Assembly: GCA_947260025.1 (NCBI GenBank)
Contig: CAMYON010000021.1
Location: forward strand, 4,655 to 60,324
Reading direction: 5' to 3'
Length of the DNA stretch: 55,670 bases
DNA from: an uncultured Gammaproteobacteria bacterium
GTDB taxonomy: Bacteria; Pseudomonadota; Gammaproteobacteria; GCA-001735895
Under the pieces are notes generated by a model. The model was given only the letters and a program-made list of their open reading frames with translations, was not told the origin of the DNA and did no database searches. Position 1 is the first letter of the stretch, and the number at the start of each line of letters is the position of its first letter. The translations under genes and the position numbers were made by a program. Shown here piece after piece: positions 17,029 through 25,402 of the stretch.

Positions 17029-18288
17029 TTGCTATCCCGGGTTCTGGTAGCGTTACTGTTGCTGGCGGGTGCTTCGGCCTCGCCCGTCGCCGCGCTCGAT
17101 TCCAAAAAGATTTTTCAGTTGAACGAAGAGCGCGTATTCCAGATTCGCGTGCTGAATCGTGAAACCGGTAAGAAATCCAGCATCGGCTCGGGTTTCATCG
17201 TCGGCGACGGCAGCCAGATGGCGACCAACTACCATGTCATCGGCCAGGTCATTCTCGAACCCGACGTGTTTTACATTTCCTATGTAGGCAAGGACGGGCG
17301 CGAGGGAGAGTTGAAACTGATCGGCCTCGACGTCGCCCACGACCTGGCCCTGCTCGGTGCCGACGAAACAATCGGTGAAGCAATCAGGATGAGCCCCCTG
17401 CCCCCGCGCGGCGCCCCCATTTTTGCGATGGGCAACCCGCTGGACCTGGGCTTGAGCATCGCGGTCGGCACCAATGGCGGCCTGCTGAACCAGACCGACG
17501 ACAGCCGCATCCTGTTCTCCGGCAGCCTCAATCCCGGCATGAGCGGCGGGCCGACCTTCAACGACCAGGGCGAGGCGATCGGTATCAACGTCGCGACCGC
17601 GCGCAACGATATCAGCTTTATCGTGCCTTCGCGCTTTCTGACCAACCTGATCGAGCGCAGCGCCGGCGATTTAACCGATAGCGGCGATCTCAAGCTCGAG
17701 GTTGCGCGCCAGGTACTGGCTTACGAAACCAGCTATATCGAACAACTGCTGACCAACGACTGGCCGGACCTCGATCTGCGCCAGTTCAGGTTACCCGGCG
17801 CTATTTCTCCGACCGTGCGCTGCTGGGATAACAGCGCCAAGCTTAGTACGATCGCACGCTACAAGCGTTACCAGATTCGATGCACCAACCAGAACCATGT
17901 CTACCTCGACGAAGACAACAAGTTCGTCGGCCGACTGGTTTACGAATATTACTGGCTCGAATCGGACGAGCTCAACCCGATCCAGTTTTACAATCTCTAT
18001 CAAAACCTGAACAAGGACCAGATCGAGTCGAAGGTAGATCGAGACATTGTCAGCAACTTCAGCTGCGAAACCTGGTTTATCGACGTTTCGGGTCAGGAGA
18101 TGAAAAGTAACCTGTGCCGGCGTGAATACGTCGAGTACGAGGGCATGAGTGACGTGCTCTTCACCGCGGCGCTGACCGGTCACAAGAACAAGGGATTCTT
18201 TGTTACCCTGACCATGACCGGGGTCGACTACGCGTCGACCCTGCCACTGATTCAGAAGTTTCTGGAGCACAGCGAATGGCTGCCCTGA
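17029..18288 (+). CDS. Secreted trypsin-like (S1C) serine protease with unknown C-terminal domain
   Basis: A 419-residue protein with a signal peptide (about residues 1-22). A trypsin-like fold follows with a full catalytic triad: His69 in ATNYHVI, Asp105 in DVAHDLALL, and Ser172 in NPGMSGGPTF. There is no PDZ domain, unlike DegP. Residues from about 215 to 419 form a separate domain, with several cysteines (CWDN, RCTN, NFSCETW, NLCRREY), that I do not recognise. The start codon is TTG, one base after the metG stop. The gene overlaps the downstream FHA-domain membrane protein gene by 13 bases, so the two are probably made and act together. It most likely acts in the periplasm. Confidence 0.85.
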   Translation: MLSRVLVALLLLAGASASPVAALDSKKIFQLNEERVFQIRVLNRETGKKSSIGSGFIVGDGSQMATNYHVIGQVILEPDVFYISYVGKDGREGELKLIGLDVAHDLALLGADETIGEAIRMSPLPPRGAPIFAMGNPLDLGLSIAVGTNGGLLNQTDDSRILFSGSLNPGMSGGPTFNDQGEAIGINVATARNDISFIVPSRFLTNLIERSAGDLTDSGDLKLEVARQVLAYETSYIEQLLTNDWPDLDLRQFRLPGAISPTVRCWDNSAKLSTIARYKRYQIRCTNQNHVYLDEDNKFVGRLVYEYYWLESDELNPIQFYNLYQNLNKDQIESKVDRDIVSNFSCETWFIDVSGQEMKSNLCRREYVEYEGMSDVLFTAALTGHKNKGFFVTLTMTGVDYASTLPLIQKFLEHSEWLP

Positions 18289-19232
18289 TACTCGAGATCA
18301 GCACCCGCGGCCTGCACCGCTACCAGCCGCTCGAGTCCGAGGTGACAACGATCGGGCGCGCCCTGGACAACGACATCATCCTGTCCGATCCGACGGTGGC
18401 ACCCCACCATCTGAAGATTATCCGCTACGGCGATGATTCGGTAGAAATCGTCAACCTGTCGGATGTCAATCCGATTCGCATCAACCAGCAGAAACAGGCC
18501 TCGCTGGTCACCGACGTATTGCCGGTAAATCTCGAAATCGGTCGCGTGCAGGCGCAACTTTTGTCGCGCGACTACGCGGTGGCGCCAACCCGCCAGCTCG
18601 CGGGAGGCAATAGTCCCGGCCACCTGTTCGGGCACAGCTACTGGACCGCAATCGTGGTGCTGGCCTGCCTGGTCATCGGTGGACTCGAGTTTTACCTGAA
18701 CGCCTACAACAGCTTCAAGTGGAGCGACCTGTTCAAATACGTTCTGCGCGAAACCGTACTGACTATCGGCCTCTTCGTGATCGGGCTGTCGATACTCGAG
18801 CGCCTGCTGGTGAATCGATGGGAAATCAGGCAAATGATAACCTCGGTATCGCTGGTATACCTGCTTTACTATTTCCTGGCGTATCTGTTCGAAGCCCTGG
18901 ACTACCTGTTTTCGGCGAGCTGGCCGTCGACGCAATTTCGATTCGGCTGGTACCTGACCCTGCTTCCCTGCGCGATTGCGCTTTACCTGATTCACATCTC
19001 TCACCTGAAAAGAAGCAAGAGTTTCCTGCTCGCGATCCTGATCGCAAGCCCGATCGCGGTGCCCTCGATTCTGCAAAGCTCCGAACTCAGGGCGCTGCTC
19101 GACGATTTCAGTTCATCGGCCAAGTACCAGAACAGCCTGAGCTCGCTTAACCTGCACCTGCGGGAACGCGTTAGCATCGAAACCTTCATCGAGCAGGCAC
19201 AGCAACTCGGAGCGGGCGAGTACGCCGACTGA
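18276..19232 (+). CDS. FHA-domain integral membrane protein
   Basis: A 318-residue protein. Residues 1-100 form a forkhead-associated (phosphothreonine-binding) domain, with Gly27-Arg28 in TTIGRALDND, a serine and His45 in the SDPTVAPHHLKI segment, and a conserved asparagine near residue 60. The rest, about 115-275, contains roughly five transmembrane helices, followed by a soluble tail. This topology (cytosolic FHA plus membrane body) does not match a family I can name. It overlaps the upstream protease gene by 13 bases. Pairing a phospho-peptide reader with a secreted protease suggests transmembrane signalling, but no Ser/Thr kinase gene is in the window. Function unknown. Confidence 0.8.
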   Translation: MAALILEISTRGLHRYQPLESEVTTIGRALDNDIILSDPTVAPHHLKIIRYGDDSVEIVNLSDVNPIRINQQKQASLVTDVLPVNLEIGRVQAQLLSRDYAVAPTRQLAGGNSPGHLFGHSYWTAIVVLACLVIGGLEFYLNAYNSFKWSDLFKYVLRETVLTIGLFVIGLSILERLLVNRWEIRQMITSVSLVYLLYYFLAYLFEALDYLFSASWPSTQFRFGWYLTLLPCAIALYLIHISHLKRSKSFLLAILIASPIAVPSILQSSELRALLDDFSSSAKYQNSLSSLNLHLRERVSIETFIEQAQQLGAGEYAD

Positions 19233-19260
19233 TCCGGTTTGCCCCGTGCCGGGGATGCAT

Positions 19261-19330
19261 TTGAAGTTTTGCTAAAGACCTCTTTTATATTCTGTATTTT
19301 TAAGCGCTATCAGGCCTTATAATCGCGCGC
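19261..19330 (+). promoter_or_regulatory. Candidate promoters for rsx operon; TATAAT next to start codon
   Basis: A perfect TATAAT is at 19318-19323, only seven bases before the rsxA ATG, and no Shine-Dalgarno-like sequence precedes the ATG. If used, transcription would begin at or beside the start codon. A second candidate is TTGAAG (19261-19266) with TTATAT or TATATT (19285-19291), spaced 18-19 bases, giving a leader of about 30 bases. Both are predictions. Confidence 0.4.
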
Positions 19331-19912
19331 ATGTCCGAATACTTATTACTGCTGATCGGCACCGTATTCGTCAACAATATCGTGTTGGCGAAATTTCTCG
19401 GCCTGTGCCCGTTCATGGGGGTTTCGCGCAAGGTCGAAACCGCGATTGGCATGAGCGCGGCAACCACTTTCGTGCTGACGCTATCCGCGGTGCTGAGCTA
19501 CCTGATCAATACCTGGATCCTGGCACCGTTCGAGCTCGAGTACCTGCGCACCATCGCCTTCATCATTGCGATCGCGGCGGTGGTCAATTTCACCGAGATG
19601 GTAGTGCACAAAACCAGCCCGCTGCTGTACAACGTGCTCGGGATTTTTTTACCGCTGATCACCACCAATTGCGCGGTGCTCGGCGTGGCGCTGATCAACG
19701 TGCAGGAGCAAAACAGCTTCTTCGAATCGGTGATCTACGGTTTCGGCGCGGCGCTGGGTTTTTCACTGGTATTGATCCTGTTCGCGGCGCTGCGTGAGCG
19801 TATCAACGTGGCCGACGTTCCAGCGCCCCTCAGGGGTTCGGCGATAGGCCTGGTAACGGCGGGCCTGATGTCGCTGGCTTTCATGGGTCTCGGCGGACTG
19901 GTCAAGGTTTAA
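19331..19912 (+). CDS. rsxA: Electron transport complex subunit RsxA/RnfA
   Basis: A 193-residue membrane protein with six predicted helices. The N-terminus ([20 protein letters not shown]) and the central [20 protein letters not shown] segment are signatures of RnfA, which with RnfE forms the pseudo-symmetric membrane core carrying a [2Fe-2S] centre. The Rnf/Rsx complex couples ferredoxin-NAD electron transfer to sodium or proton movement, and in enterobacteria it also keeps SoxR reduced. It is the first of six genes, rsxABCDGE, in canonical order and coupled by overlaps or short gaps. No clear ribosome-binding site precedes the ATG. Confidence 0.96.
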   Translation: MSEYLLLLIGTVFVNNIVLAKFLGLCPFMGVSRKVETAIGMSAATTFVLTLSAVLSYLINTWILAPFELEYLRTIAFIIAIAAVVNFTEMVVHKTSPLLYNVLGIFLPLITTNCAVLGVALINVQEQNSFFESVIYGFGAALGFSLVLILFAALRERINVADVPAPLRGSAIGLVTAGLMSLAFMGLGGLVKV

Positions 19913-19915
19913 TCC

Positions 19916-20476
19916 ATGTTACTCGCCATCTTCACCATCAGCCTGATGGCCGGGCTTTTCGGCCTGATACTCGGCTACGCGTCGATACGCTTCAGGGTCG
20001 AGGGCAACCCGATAGTGGATCAAATTGACGCGTTGCTGCCGCAAACCCAGTGCGGCCAGTGCACCTACGCCGGCTGCCGGCCTTACGCCGAGGCGATAGC
20101 CAACGGCGAAGCGCCAATTAACCAGTGCCCACCCGGGGGCCAGACTACCATCGTTGCGCTGGCTGATTTGCTCGATACCGAGGTGCTGGAGCTCAACGCG
20201 GAACACGGCGAACATCTCGACGTGCCGCTGGTAGCCGTCATCGACGAACAAACCTGCATCGGCTGCACCCTTTGCATCCAGGCCTGCCCGGTGGACGCCA
20301 TACTGGGCGCCGCCAAGCACATGCATACGGTGATCGCCGACGAATGCACCGGCTGCAAGCTGTGCCTGCCGCCCTGCCCGGTCGACTGTATCGACATGGT
20401 GCCCGAGCAACGAACTATCGATGACTGGAAATGGTCGAATCCGCTCGAACAACTGGAATCGGTTCAGCATGGCTAA
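19916..20476 (+). CDS. rsxB: Electron transport complex subunit RsxB/RnfB
   Basis: A 186-residue iron-sulfur subunit with an N-terminal membrane anchor (about residues 1-25). A four-cysteine Fe-S domain follows (CGQCTYAGC and a later NQCPPGG), then two ferredoxin-type [4Fe-4S] motifs, [12 protein letters not shown] and [12 protein letters not shown]. RnfB is thought to take electrons from ferredoxin and pass them into the membrane arm. Length is normal for the short proteobacterial form. It starts three bases after rsxA and its stop overlaps the rsxC start. Confidence 0.96.
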   Translation: MLLAIFTISLMAGLFGLILGYASIRFRVEGNPIVDQIDALLPQTQCGQCTYAGCRPYAEAIANGEAPINQCPPGGQTTIVALADLLDTEVLELNAEHGEHLDVPLVAVIDEQTCIGCTLCIQACPVDAILGAAKHMHTVIADECTGCKLCLPPCPVDCIDMVPEQRTIDDWKWSNPLEQLESVQHG

Positions 20477-22019
20477 GCTACATCATTTCCATGGCGGATT
20501 GCAGCTCGAAGGGCACAAGGCCGAATCGGTGTCGCAGCCGTTGCGCCAGGCCAGCCTGCCCGAGAGATTGATTCTGCCGCTGAGACAACATATCGGCGAC
20601 TACAACAAACCGCTGGTCGAAATTGGCAACCGGGTGTTAAAGGGCGAGGTAATCGCCGCCACTTCATCCCTGATTTGCGCCGCGGTACATGCTCCGACCT
20701 CCGGTATCGTCAGCGCTATCGGCAACTACCCGGTGCCGCATCCTTCCGGACAGGCGGACCGCTGTATCGTCATCGATGTCGATGGCGAAGACGAGGCCAC
20801 CAGGGCGGACGTGATCGACCCACGGCAACTGTCTGCCGAAGAAATGATCCAGCGCATCTGCCGTGCCGGTATCGTAGGCCTGGGTGGCGCCGCCTTCCCC
20901 ACTTCGCCCAAGATATCGCGTGGCAAAGCGCAGGGGGTCGACACCCTGATCATAAACGGGGTCGAATGCGAACCCTACATCACCTGCGACGATATGCTGA
21001 TGCGCAGCGACGCGGCCGAAGTGATTCGAGGCTGCGGTTACCTGCAGCAGATACTGTCGCCGCAGACCACGCTGATTGCGATCGAAGATAACAAGCCCGA
21101 GGCGATTGCGGCGATAACCCGGGCGCTTGGCGAAAACCCGCTGGCAAACACCGAAATCATCACGATTCCGACGATCTACCCTTCTGGCGGTGAAAAGCAG
21201 TTGATCCAGATCCTCACCGGCAAGGAGATACCGCACGGACAACTCGCCTTCGACATTGGCCTGCTATGCCACAACGTCGGCACCTGCGCCGCAATCACGC
21301 GCGCACTGGAACAGGACCAGGCGCTGATTTCGCGCATCGTCACCTGCACCGGCAACAACCTCGTGCAGCCATCGAACTGGGAGGTGCGCCTCGGCACGCC
21401 GATCAGTCACCTGATCGAACTGGCTGGTGGTTACCAGGACAAGGACGACGCCTACCTGGTCATGGGCGGGCCGATGATGGGTTTCGCGCTCTCCAGCGAT
21501 ACGCTGCCGATCGTCAAGGCCAGTAACTGCATCATGGTCATGCGCGAGGAAACCATACCCCACTCGCCGGGTTACCATGACGAGTGCATCCGCTGCGGCA
21601 AGTGCACCGAAGTCTGCCCGGCGCAACTGCTGCCGCAGCAACTTTACTGGCACGCGCGCGCCAAGGCCTATGAGCGCACCCAGGAGTTCAACCTGTTCGA
21701 CTGCATCGAATGCGGCTGCTGTTCGGCGGTCTGCCCGAGCCAGATTCCGCTGGTGCAATACTATCGCGCCGCCAAAAGTGAAATTCGCGCCGCGCACAAA
21801 GCGCTGTTCAAATCGGACCGTGCCCGCGCGCGTTTCGAGTTTCGCGAAAAGCGGCTGTTGCTAAAGAAACAGCAGGACGAGGAGCGTCGCCGCCTCAAGC
21901 GCGAAGCGCTGAAACTGAAGCAGGTCAAATCCGCTGACGCCGAGGCGGCTCCGGATCCGGTGCAGGCGGCGCTGGAGCGAGTCAAGGAACGCAAAGCGGT
22001 ACAGGAAGAGAATCGATGA
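20469..22019 (+). CDS. rsxC: Electron transport complex subunit RsxC/RnfC (short form)
   Basis: A 516-residue RnfC, the peripheral subunit that binds FMN and NAD(H) and carries two [4Fe-4S] clusters. The nucleotide-binding region includes [15 protein letters not shown], and the clusters are [12 protein letters not shown] and [12 protein letters not shown], in the last third. The protein ends with a lysine/arginine-rich helix of about 80 residues and lacks the long alanine-rich repeat tail of the enterobacterial protein (about 740 residues). The start at 20469 ([10 protein letters not shown]) is inside the rsxB stop region; an in-frame start 48 bases earlier is unlikely. It overlaps rsxD by four bases. 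Confidence 0.95.
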   Translation: MAKLHHFHGGLQLEGHKAESVSQPLRQASLPERLILPLRQHIGDYNKPLVEIGNRVLKGEVIAATSSLICAAVHAPTSGIVSAIGNYPVPHPSGQADRCIVIDVDGEDEATRADVIDPRQLSAEEMIQRICRAGIVGLGGAAFPTSPKISRGKAQGVDTLIINGVECEPYITCDDMLMRSDAAEVIRGCGYLQQILSPQTTLIAIEDNKPEAIAAITRALGENPLANTEIITIPTIYPSGGEKQLIQILTGKEIPHGQLAFDIGLLCHNVGTCAAITRALEQDQALISRIVTCTGNNLVQPSNWEVRLGTPISHLIELAGGYQDKDDAYLVMGGPMMGFALSSDTLPIVKASNCIMVMREETIPHSPGYHDECIRCGKCTEVCPAQLLPQQLYWHARAKAYERTQEFNLFDCIECGCCSAVCPSQIPLVQYYRAAKSEIRAAHKALFKSDRARARFEFREKRLLLKKQQDEERRRLKREALKLKQVKSADAEAAPDPVQAALERVKERKAVQEENR

Positions 22020-23038
22020 CCAGCGTCGTGGTCTCCTCGCCCTACGTTGCCCCGGGCAATTCGCTCAAGCGACTGATGATACAGGTGATTATCGCGTTGG
22101 TGCCCGGCACGCTTGCCTACGCCTGGTTTTTCGGGCCCGGCGTCATCGTCAACATCGTGCTGGCGATCATATTTGCACTGACCTTCGAAGCCGGCATTCT
22201 TAAGTTACGCGCCAAACCGATCATGCCCCACCTGACCGATTTCAGCGCCGTGGTCGCGGCCTGGTTGTTTGCACTGTGCCTGCCGATGCACGCGCCATGG
22301 TGGCTGGTGTTAACCGGCATCGGTTTCGCGATGGTGGCCGGCAAGCATTTGTATGGCGGCCTCGGTTTCAACCCCTTCAATCCGGCGATGGTAGGCTACG
22401 TGGTGCTGCTGATCTCGTTTCCGCGGGAAATGACGACCTGGTACCTGCCGGGCTCGGTTAGCGGGGAAACGCTAAGCCTGGCGGAGTCTCTGGCCTACAG
22501 TTTCGGGAGCGCCGATATCGACCAGTGGGATGCGCTTAGCTCGGCAACGCCGCTGGACCAGGTCAAGACCGGGGTTGGGCAAAGTATCCCGATCAGCGAA
22601 ATCAGGCAATCGCCGCTGTTCGGCGACTATGCCGGCAGGGGCTGGGAATGGATCGCGTTCTGGTGGTTTGTCGGCGGAGTCTACATGCTGGCGACGAAAA
22701 CCATCCGCTGGCATATCCCGGCTTCCCTGCTCGCCGCGGTCATGACCCTGTCGCTGATTTTTTACCTGGTCGATCCGGAGGTTTACCCTTCCCCGCTGTT
22801 TCACCTGCTGTCTGGCGCCGTCGTCATCGGTGCCTTTTTTATTGCCACCGACCCGGTCAGCGCCGCCACTACCAACCTCGGCAGGATTTACTACGGGCTG
22901 ATGATCGGCTGCCTGATCTACGTCATCCGTGCCTGGGGTGGGTACCCCGACGGGATCGCGTTTGCGGTACTGCTCGCCAATATGTGCGTGCCGCTGATCG
23001 ACTACTATACGCAACCGCGCGTTTACGGCGAAGAATGA
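22016..23038 (+). CDS. rsxD: Electron transport complex subunit RsxD/RnfD
   Basis: A 340-residue membrane subunit with about nine helices. The covalent-FMN attachment region is visible as LSSATPLDQVKTG (the threonine of the S-x-A-T-P-L type motif is the modified residue), and the DPVSAATTNLGRIYYG segment is typical of the NqrB/RnfD family. It carries electrons through the membrane between the RnfB/RnfC and RnfG sides. It overlaps rsxC at the start and rsxG at the stop by four bases each (ATGA), which supports strict translational coupling. Confidence 0.95.
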   Translation: MTSVVVSSPYVAPGNSLKRLMIQVIIALVPGTLAYAWFFGPGVIVNIVLAIIFALTFEAGILKLRAKPIMPHLTDFSAVVAAWLFALCLPMHAPWWLVLTGIGFAMVAGKHLYGGLGFNPFNPAMVGYVVLLISFPREMTTWYLPGSVSGETLSLAESLAYSFGSADIDQWDALSSATPLDQVKTGVGQSIPISEIRQSPLFGDYAGRGWEWIAFWWFVGGVYMLATKTIRWHIPASLLAAVMTLSLIFYLVDPEVYPSPLFHLLSGAVVIGAFFIATDPVSAATTNLGRIYYGLMIGCLIYVIRAWGGYPDGIAFAVLLANMCVPLIDYYTQPRVYGEE

Positions 23039-23655
23039 TCGCGATCAGCCGCCGCCAGATCCTGATCTCCGGGGCCTTCCTGTGGCTGTTCGCGGTCGTC
23101 GGCACCACCCTGGTTGCGGTCACCGAGTTCAACACCGCGGAGGCCATCGTCGAAAACGAGCGCCGGGTGTTACTGCGCAACCTGCTGGCGTTGCTGCCGG
23201 CGGAGCGGCTGGACAACGATATTGCCAGCGACACGCTGGAATTACCGGCATCGCAGCTGCTGGGCACCGAAACAGGATCCACCGCATACCGTGCGCGTCT
23301 GCAGGGCGAGCCGGTGGCCGTCATCTTCAATAGCGTCGCTCCCAACGGCTACAGCGGCAGCATTAATTTACTGGTGGGCGTCTACGTCGACGGCAGCCTG
23401 GCCGGCGTGCGCGTGATCAAACATGCCGAAACCCCGGGGCTGGGGGACGGCATAGAGATCAGGAAATCGCCCTGGATAAAAAGCTTCGAGGGCAAGTCGC
23501 TGGACAATCCGGACGCGGCCGGCTGGCGCGTCAAACGCGACGGCGGCGAATTCGACCAGCTTACCGGCGCCACCATCACGCCGCGCGCGATCGTCGCGGC
23601 GGTCAGAAGCACGCTGCTGTACTATCGACAGAACGCTGATATGATTTTCGAATGA
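23035..23655 (+). CDS. rsxG: Electron transport complex subunit RsxG/RnfG
   Basis: A 206-residue single-pass membrane protein with an N-terminal anchor (about residues 10-30) and a periplasmic FMN-binding domain. The flavinylation motif is LTGATITPRAIV near residue 180, where the second threonine receives FMN covalently through ApbE. The start at 23035 overlaps the rsxD stop; a much longer in-frame frame upstream is an out-of-frame reading of rsxD and is not used. The 10-base gap to the rsxE start is normal. Confidence 0.94.
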   Translation: MIAISRRQILISGAFLWLFAVVGTTLVAVTEFNTAEAIVENERRVLLRNLLALLPAERLDNDIASDTLELPASQLLGTETGSTAYRARLQGEPVAVIFNSVAPNGYSGSINLLVGVYVDGSLAGVRVIKHAETPGLGDGIEIRKSPWIKSFEGKSLDNPDAAGWRVKRDGGEFDQLTGATITPRAIVAAVRSTLLYYRQNADMIFE

Positions 23656-23665
23656 AGGATCCATC

Positions 23666-24287
23666 ATGAGCAGCAATAGCGAGATAACCCGAAACGGCCT
23701 GTGGTACCAGCACCGTGGTCAACGGCATCGGTCTCGGCATTGCGACGCTGATCACCCTGGTACTGTCAAACACGATTGTCTCGTTGATCCGCGGCTTCGT
23801 GCGCAAGGAAGTGCGCCTGCCCGTATTCGTGCTGATCATCGCGTCGGTGGTGACGATCATCGAGCTGGCAATGAAGGCCCTGTTCTACGACCTTTATCTC
23901 GTGCTCGGCATATTCATCCCGCTCATCGTCACCAATTGCGCCATCATCGGTCGCGCCGAGGGCTTCGCCTCGCGCAACCCGGTAGGCCCGTCCGCGCTCG
24001 ATGGCCTGATGATGGGCACGGGTTTCCTGGTGGTGCTCGCCCTGCTCGGCGGCCTGCGTGAAATTATCGGCTTCGGTACGCTGTTTGCCAACGCCGAGCT
24101 CATGTTCGGCGAAGGCGCGCAATCGTTAACAGTGGTCCTGAACCAGGATTACCCGGGCTTCCTGCTGGCGGTGTTGCCGCCGGGCGCATTTTTCGGGTTG
24201 GCGATCCTGATCGTCGCCAAGAACTGGCTCGACCTGCGGCCGGCGGAAAAACCCGAACCTGCCGCTCCCTTGCCGGAAGGCGCATGA
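23666..24287 (+). pseudogene. rsxE: rsxE/rnfE with an out-of-frame internal deletion
   Basis: The ATG at 23666 begins a family-like N-terminus (SSNSEITRNGLW). At about 23705-23709 the reading jumps to another frame, which then continues as STVVNGIGLGIATLITLVLS and so on, with good RnfE likeness to the stop at 24287. Compared with the E. coli RsxE sequence as I remember it, the 19 residues between GLW and the STxxNxLGLG segment are missing. These include the conserved N-x-x-L-V-Q-L-L-G-L-C-P helix; only about four bases remain where 57 are expected. The loss is therefore about 53 bases and shifts the frame. The rest (about 190 residues from a GTG at 23715) is intact, including NCAIIGRAEGFASRN. 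It is either a real mutation or an assembly error. Confidence 0.75.
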
Positions 24288-24919
24288 ATCCACAAAAACG
24301 GCACGAAATATTCTCGCGCCTGCGCGAGCATATTCAACAGCCGCGCTCCGAACTCGAATACCGCTCCACCTTCGAGCTGCTGATATCGGTGCTGCTATCG
24401 GCGCAGGCCACCGACGTCAGCGTCAACAAGGCCACCGCGAGACTCTACCCGGTGGCCAATACGCCCGAGAAAATGCTGGCACTCGGCGAGGACGGCGTGC
24501 GCGAATACATCAAGACCATCGGCCTGTTCAATTCGAAAGCGAAAAACGTGATCGCCACCTGCAAGATACTGATCGAGCAGCACCATTCCGAGGTTCCCGA
24601 GGATCGCGCCGCGCTCGAAGCCCTGCCGGGCGTGGGCCGTAAAACCGCCAACGTTATCCTCAACGTCGCCTTCGGGCATCCGACGATTGCGGTCGACACG
24701 CACATTTTTCGCGTCTCCAACCGCACCGGGCTGGCGCCCGGCAAGGACGTACTCGCGGTCGAGAAAAGACTGCTCAAGTTCGTGCCGGAGGAATTCAAGC
24801 TCGACGCCCATCACTGGCTGATCCTGCACGGTCGCTATACCTGTATTGCGCGTAAACCCCGCTGCGGCAGTTGCGTGATAGAAGACCTGTGCGAATTTAA
24901 AAAGAAGAATCTCGACTGA
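24284..24919 (+). CDS. nth: Endonuclease III
   Basis: A 211-residue DNA glycosylase/AP lyase that removes oxidised pyrimidines in base excision repair. The helix-hairpin-helix LPGVGRKTANVIL carries the catalytic lysine, the catalytic aspartate is in VDTHIFRVSNR, and the C-terminal [4Fe-4S] loop has the C-x6-C-x2-C-x5-C spacing (CIARKPRCGSCVIEDLC). It starts four bases inside the end of rsxE, the usual rnfE-nth arrangement of gammaproteobacteria. Its reading frame is unaffected by the rsxE damage, although coupling of translation may be. Confidence 0.96.
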   Translation: MNPQKRHEIFSRLREHIQQPRSELEYRSTFELLISVLLSAQATDVSVNKATARLYPVANTPEKMLALGEDGVREYIKTIGLFNSKAKNVIATCKILIEQHHSEVPEDRAALEALPGVGRKTANVILNVAFGHPTIAVDTHIFRVSNRTGLAPGKDVLAVEKRLLKFVPEEFKLDAHHWLILHGRYTCIARKPRCGSCVIEDLCEFKKKNLD

Positions 24920-24921
24920 CC

Positions 24922-25338
24922 ATGTTCCAGTCCCGTGACGAAGTACGCCAGGTTTATCTCGACGTGTGGCGCAAGCTGCAGCAAAACGACCTGCTCGAAC
25001 CGCTGGAGGCGATAATCGCCGAGGTGATCGAAATTCATCCCGAATATCATTCCCTGCTGGAGCGGAACGAGGATATCAGGCAACAGGAATTCACGCCCGA
25101 GCAGGGCCAGACCAACCCGTTTCTGCACATGGGCATGCACATCGCGCTGCGCGAACAGGCGGGCACCGACCGCCCCCCGGGAATCCAGGCGATATACCAT
25201 CGCCTGGCCGCGTCCAGAGGTCAGCACGAGGCCGAGCACGCGATGATGGAATGTCTCGGACAGTCGCTATGGAACGCGCAGCGCAACGGCGTCGCACCAG
25301 ACGAAACCGAGTATCTCGACTGCCTGAAAAAGTTGTAA
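24922..25338 (+). CDS. DUF1841 family protein
   Basis: A 138-residue, mostly helical, acidic soluble protein with the family pattern RQVYLDVWRKLQ near the start and HPEYHSLLE then NPFLHMGMHIALREQ in the middle. The conserved histidines (His in IEIHPEYH and LHMGMHIA, and QHEAEHAMMECL near the end) could bind a metal, but no function is established. It follows nth by two bases, as in other gammaproteobacteria, and is probably co-transcribed with it. Confidence 0.85.
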   Translation: MFQSRDEVRQVYLDVWRKLQQNDLLEPLEAIIAEVIEIHPEYHSLLERNEDIRQQEFTPEQGQTNPFLHMGMHIALREQAGTDRPPGIQAIYHRLAASRGQHEAEHAMMECLGQSLWNAQRNGVAPDETEYLDCLKKL

Positions 25339-25402
25339 CGGTAAGATTTACCTCGCATCGAATCGTCTATAAGCTAGCGCCCTGACGAGGTTGAAGAGCG
25401 CC

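Noticed and set aside
20664-21242. Long minus-strand open frames opposite rsxC, dinB, ptsP and the M1 gene
   Set aside because: They are antisense shadows of well-supported genes in GC-rich sequence, with Arg/Ala-rich products of no recognisable family.
22648-23034. Extension of rsxG upstream into rsxD
   Set aside because: The extra 129 residues are an out-of-frame reading of rsxD. The ATG at 23035 overlapping the rsxD stop gives a normal RsxG.
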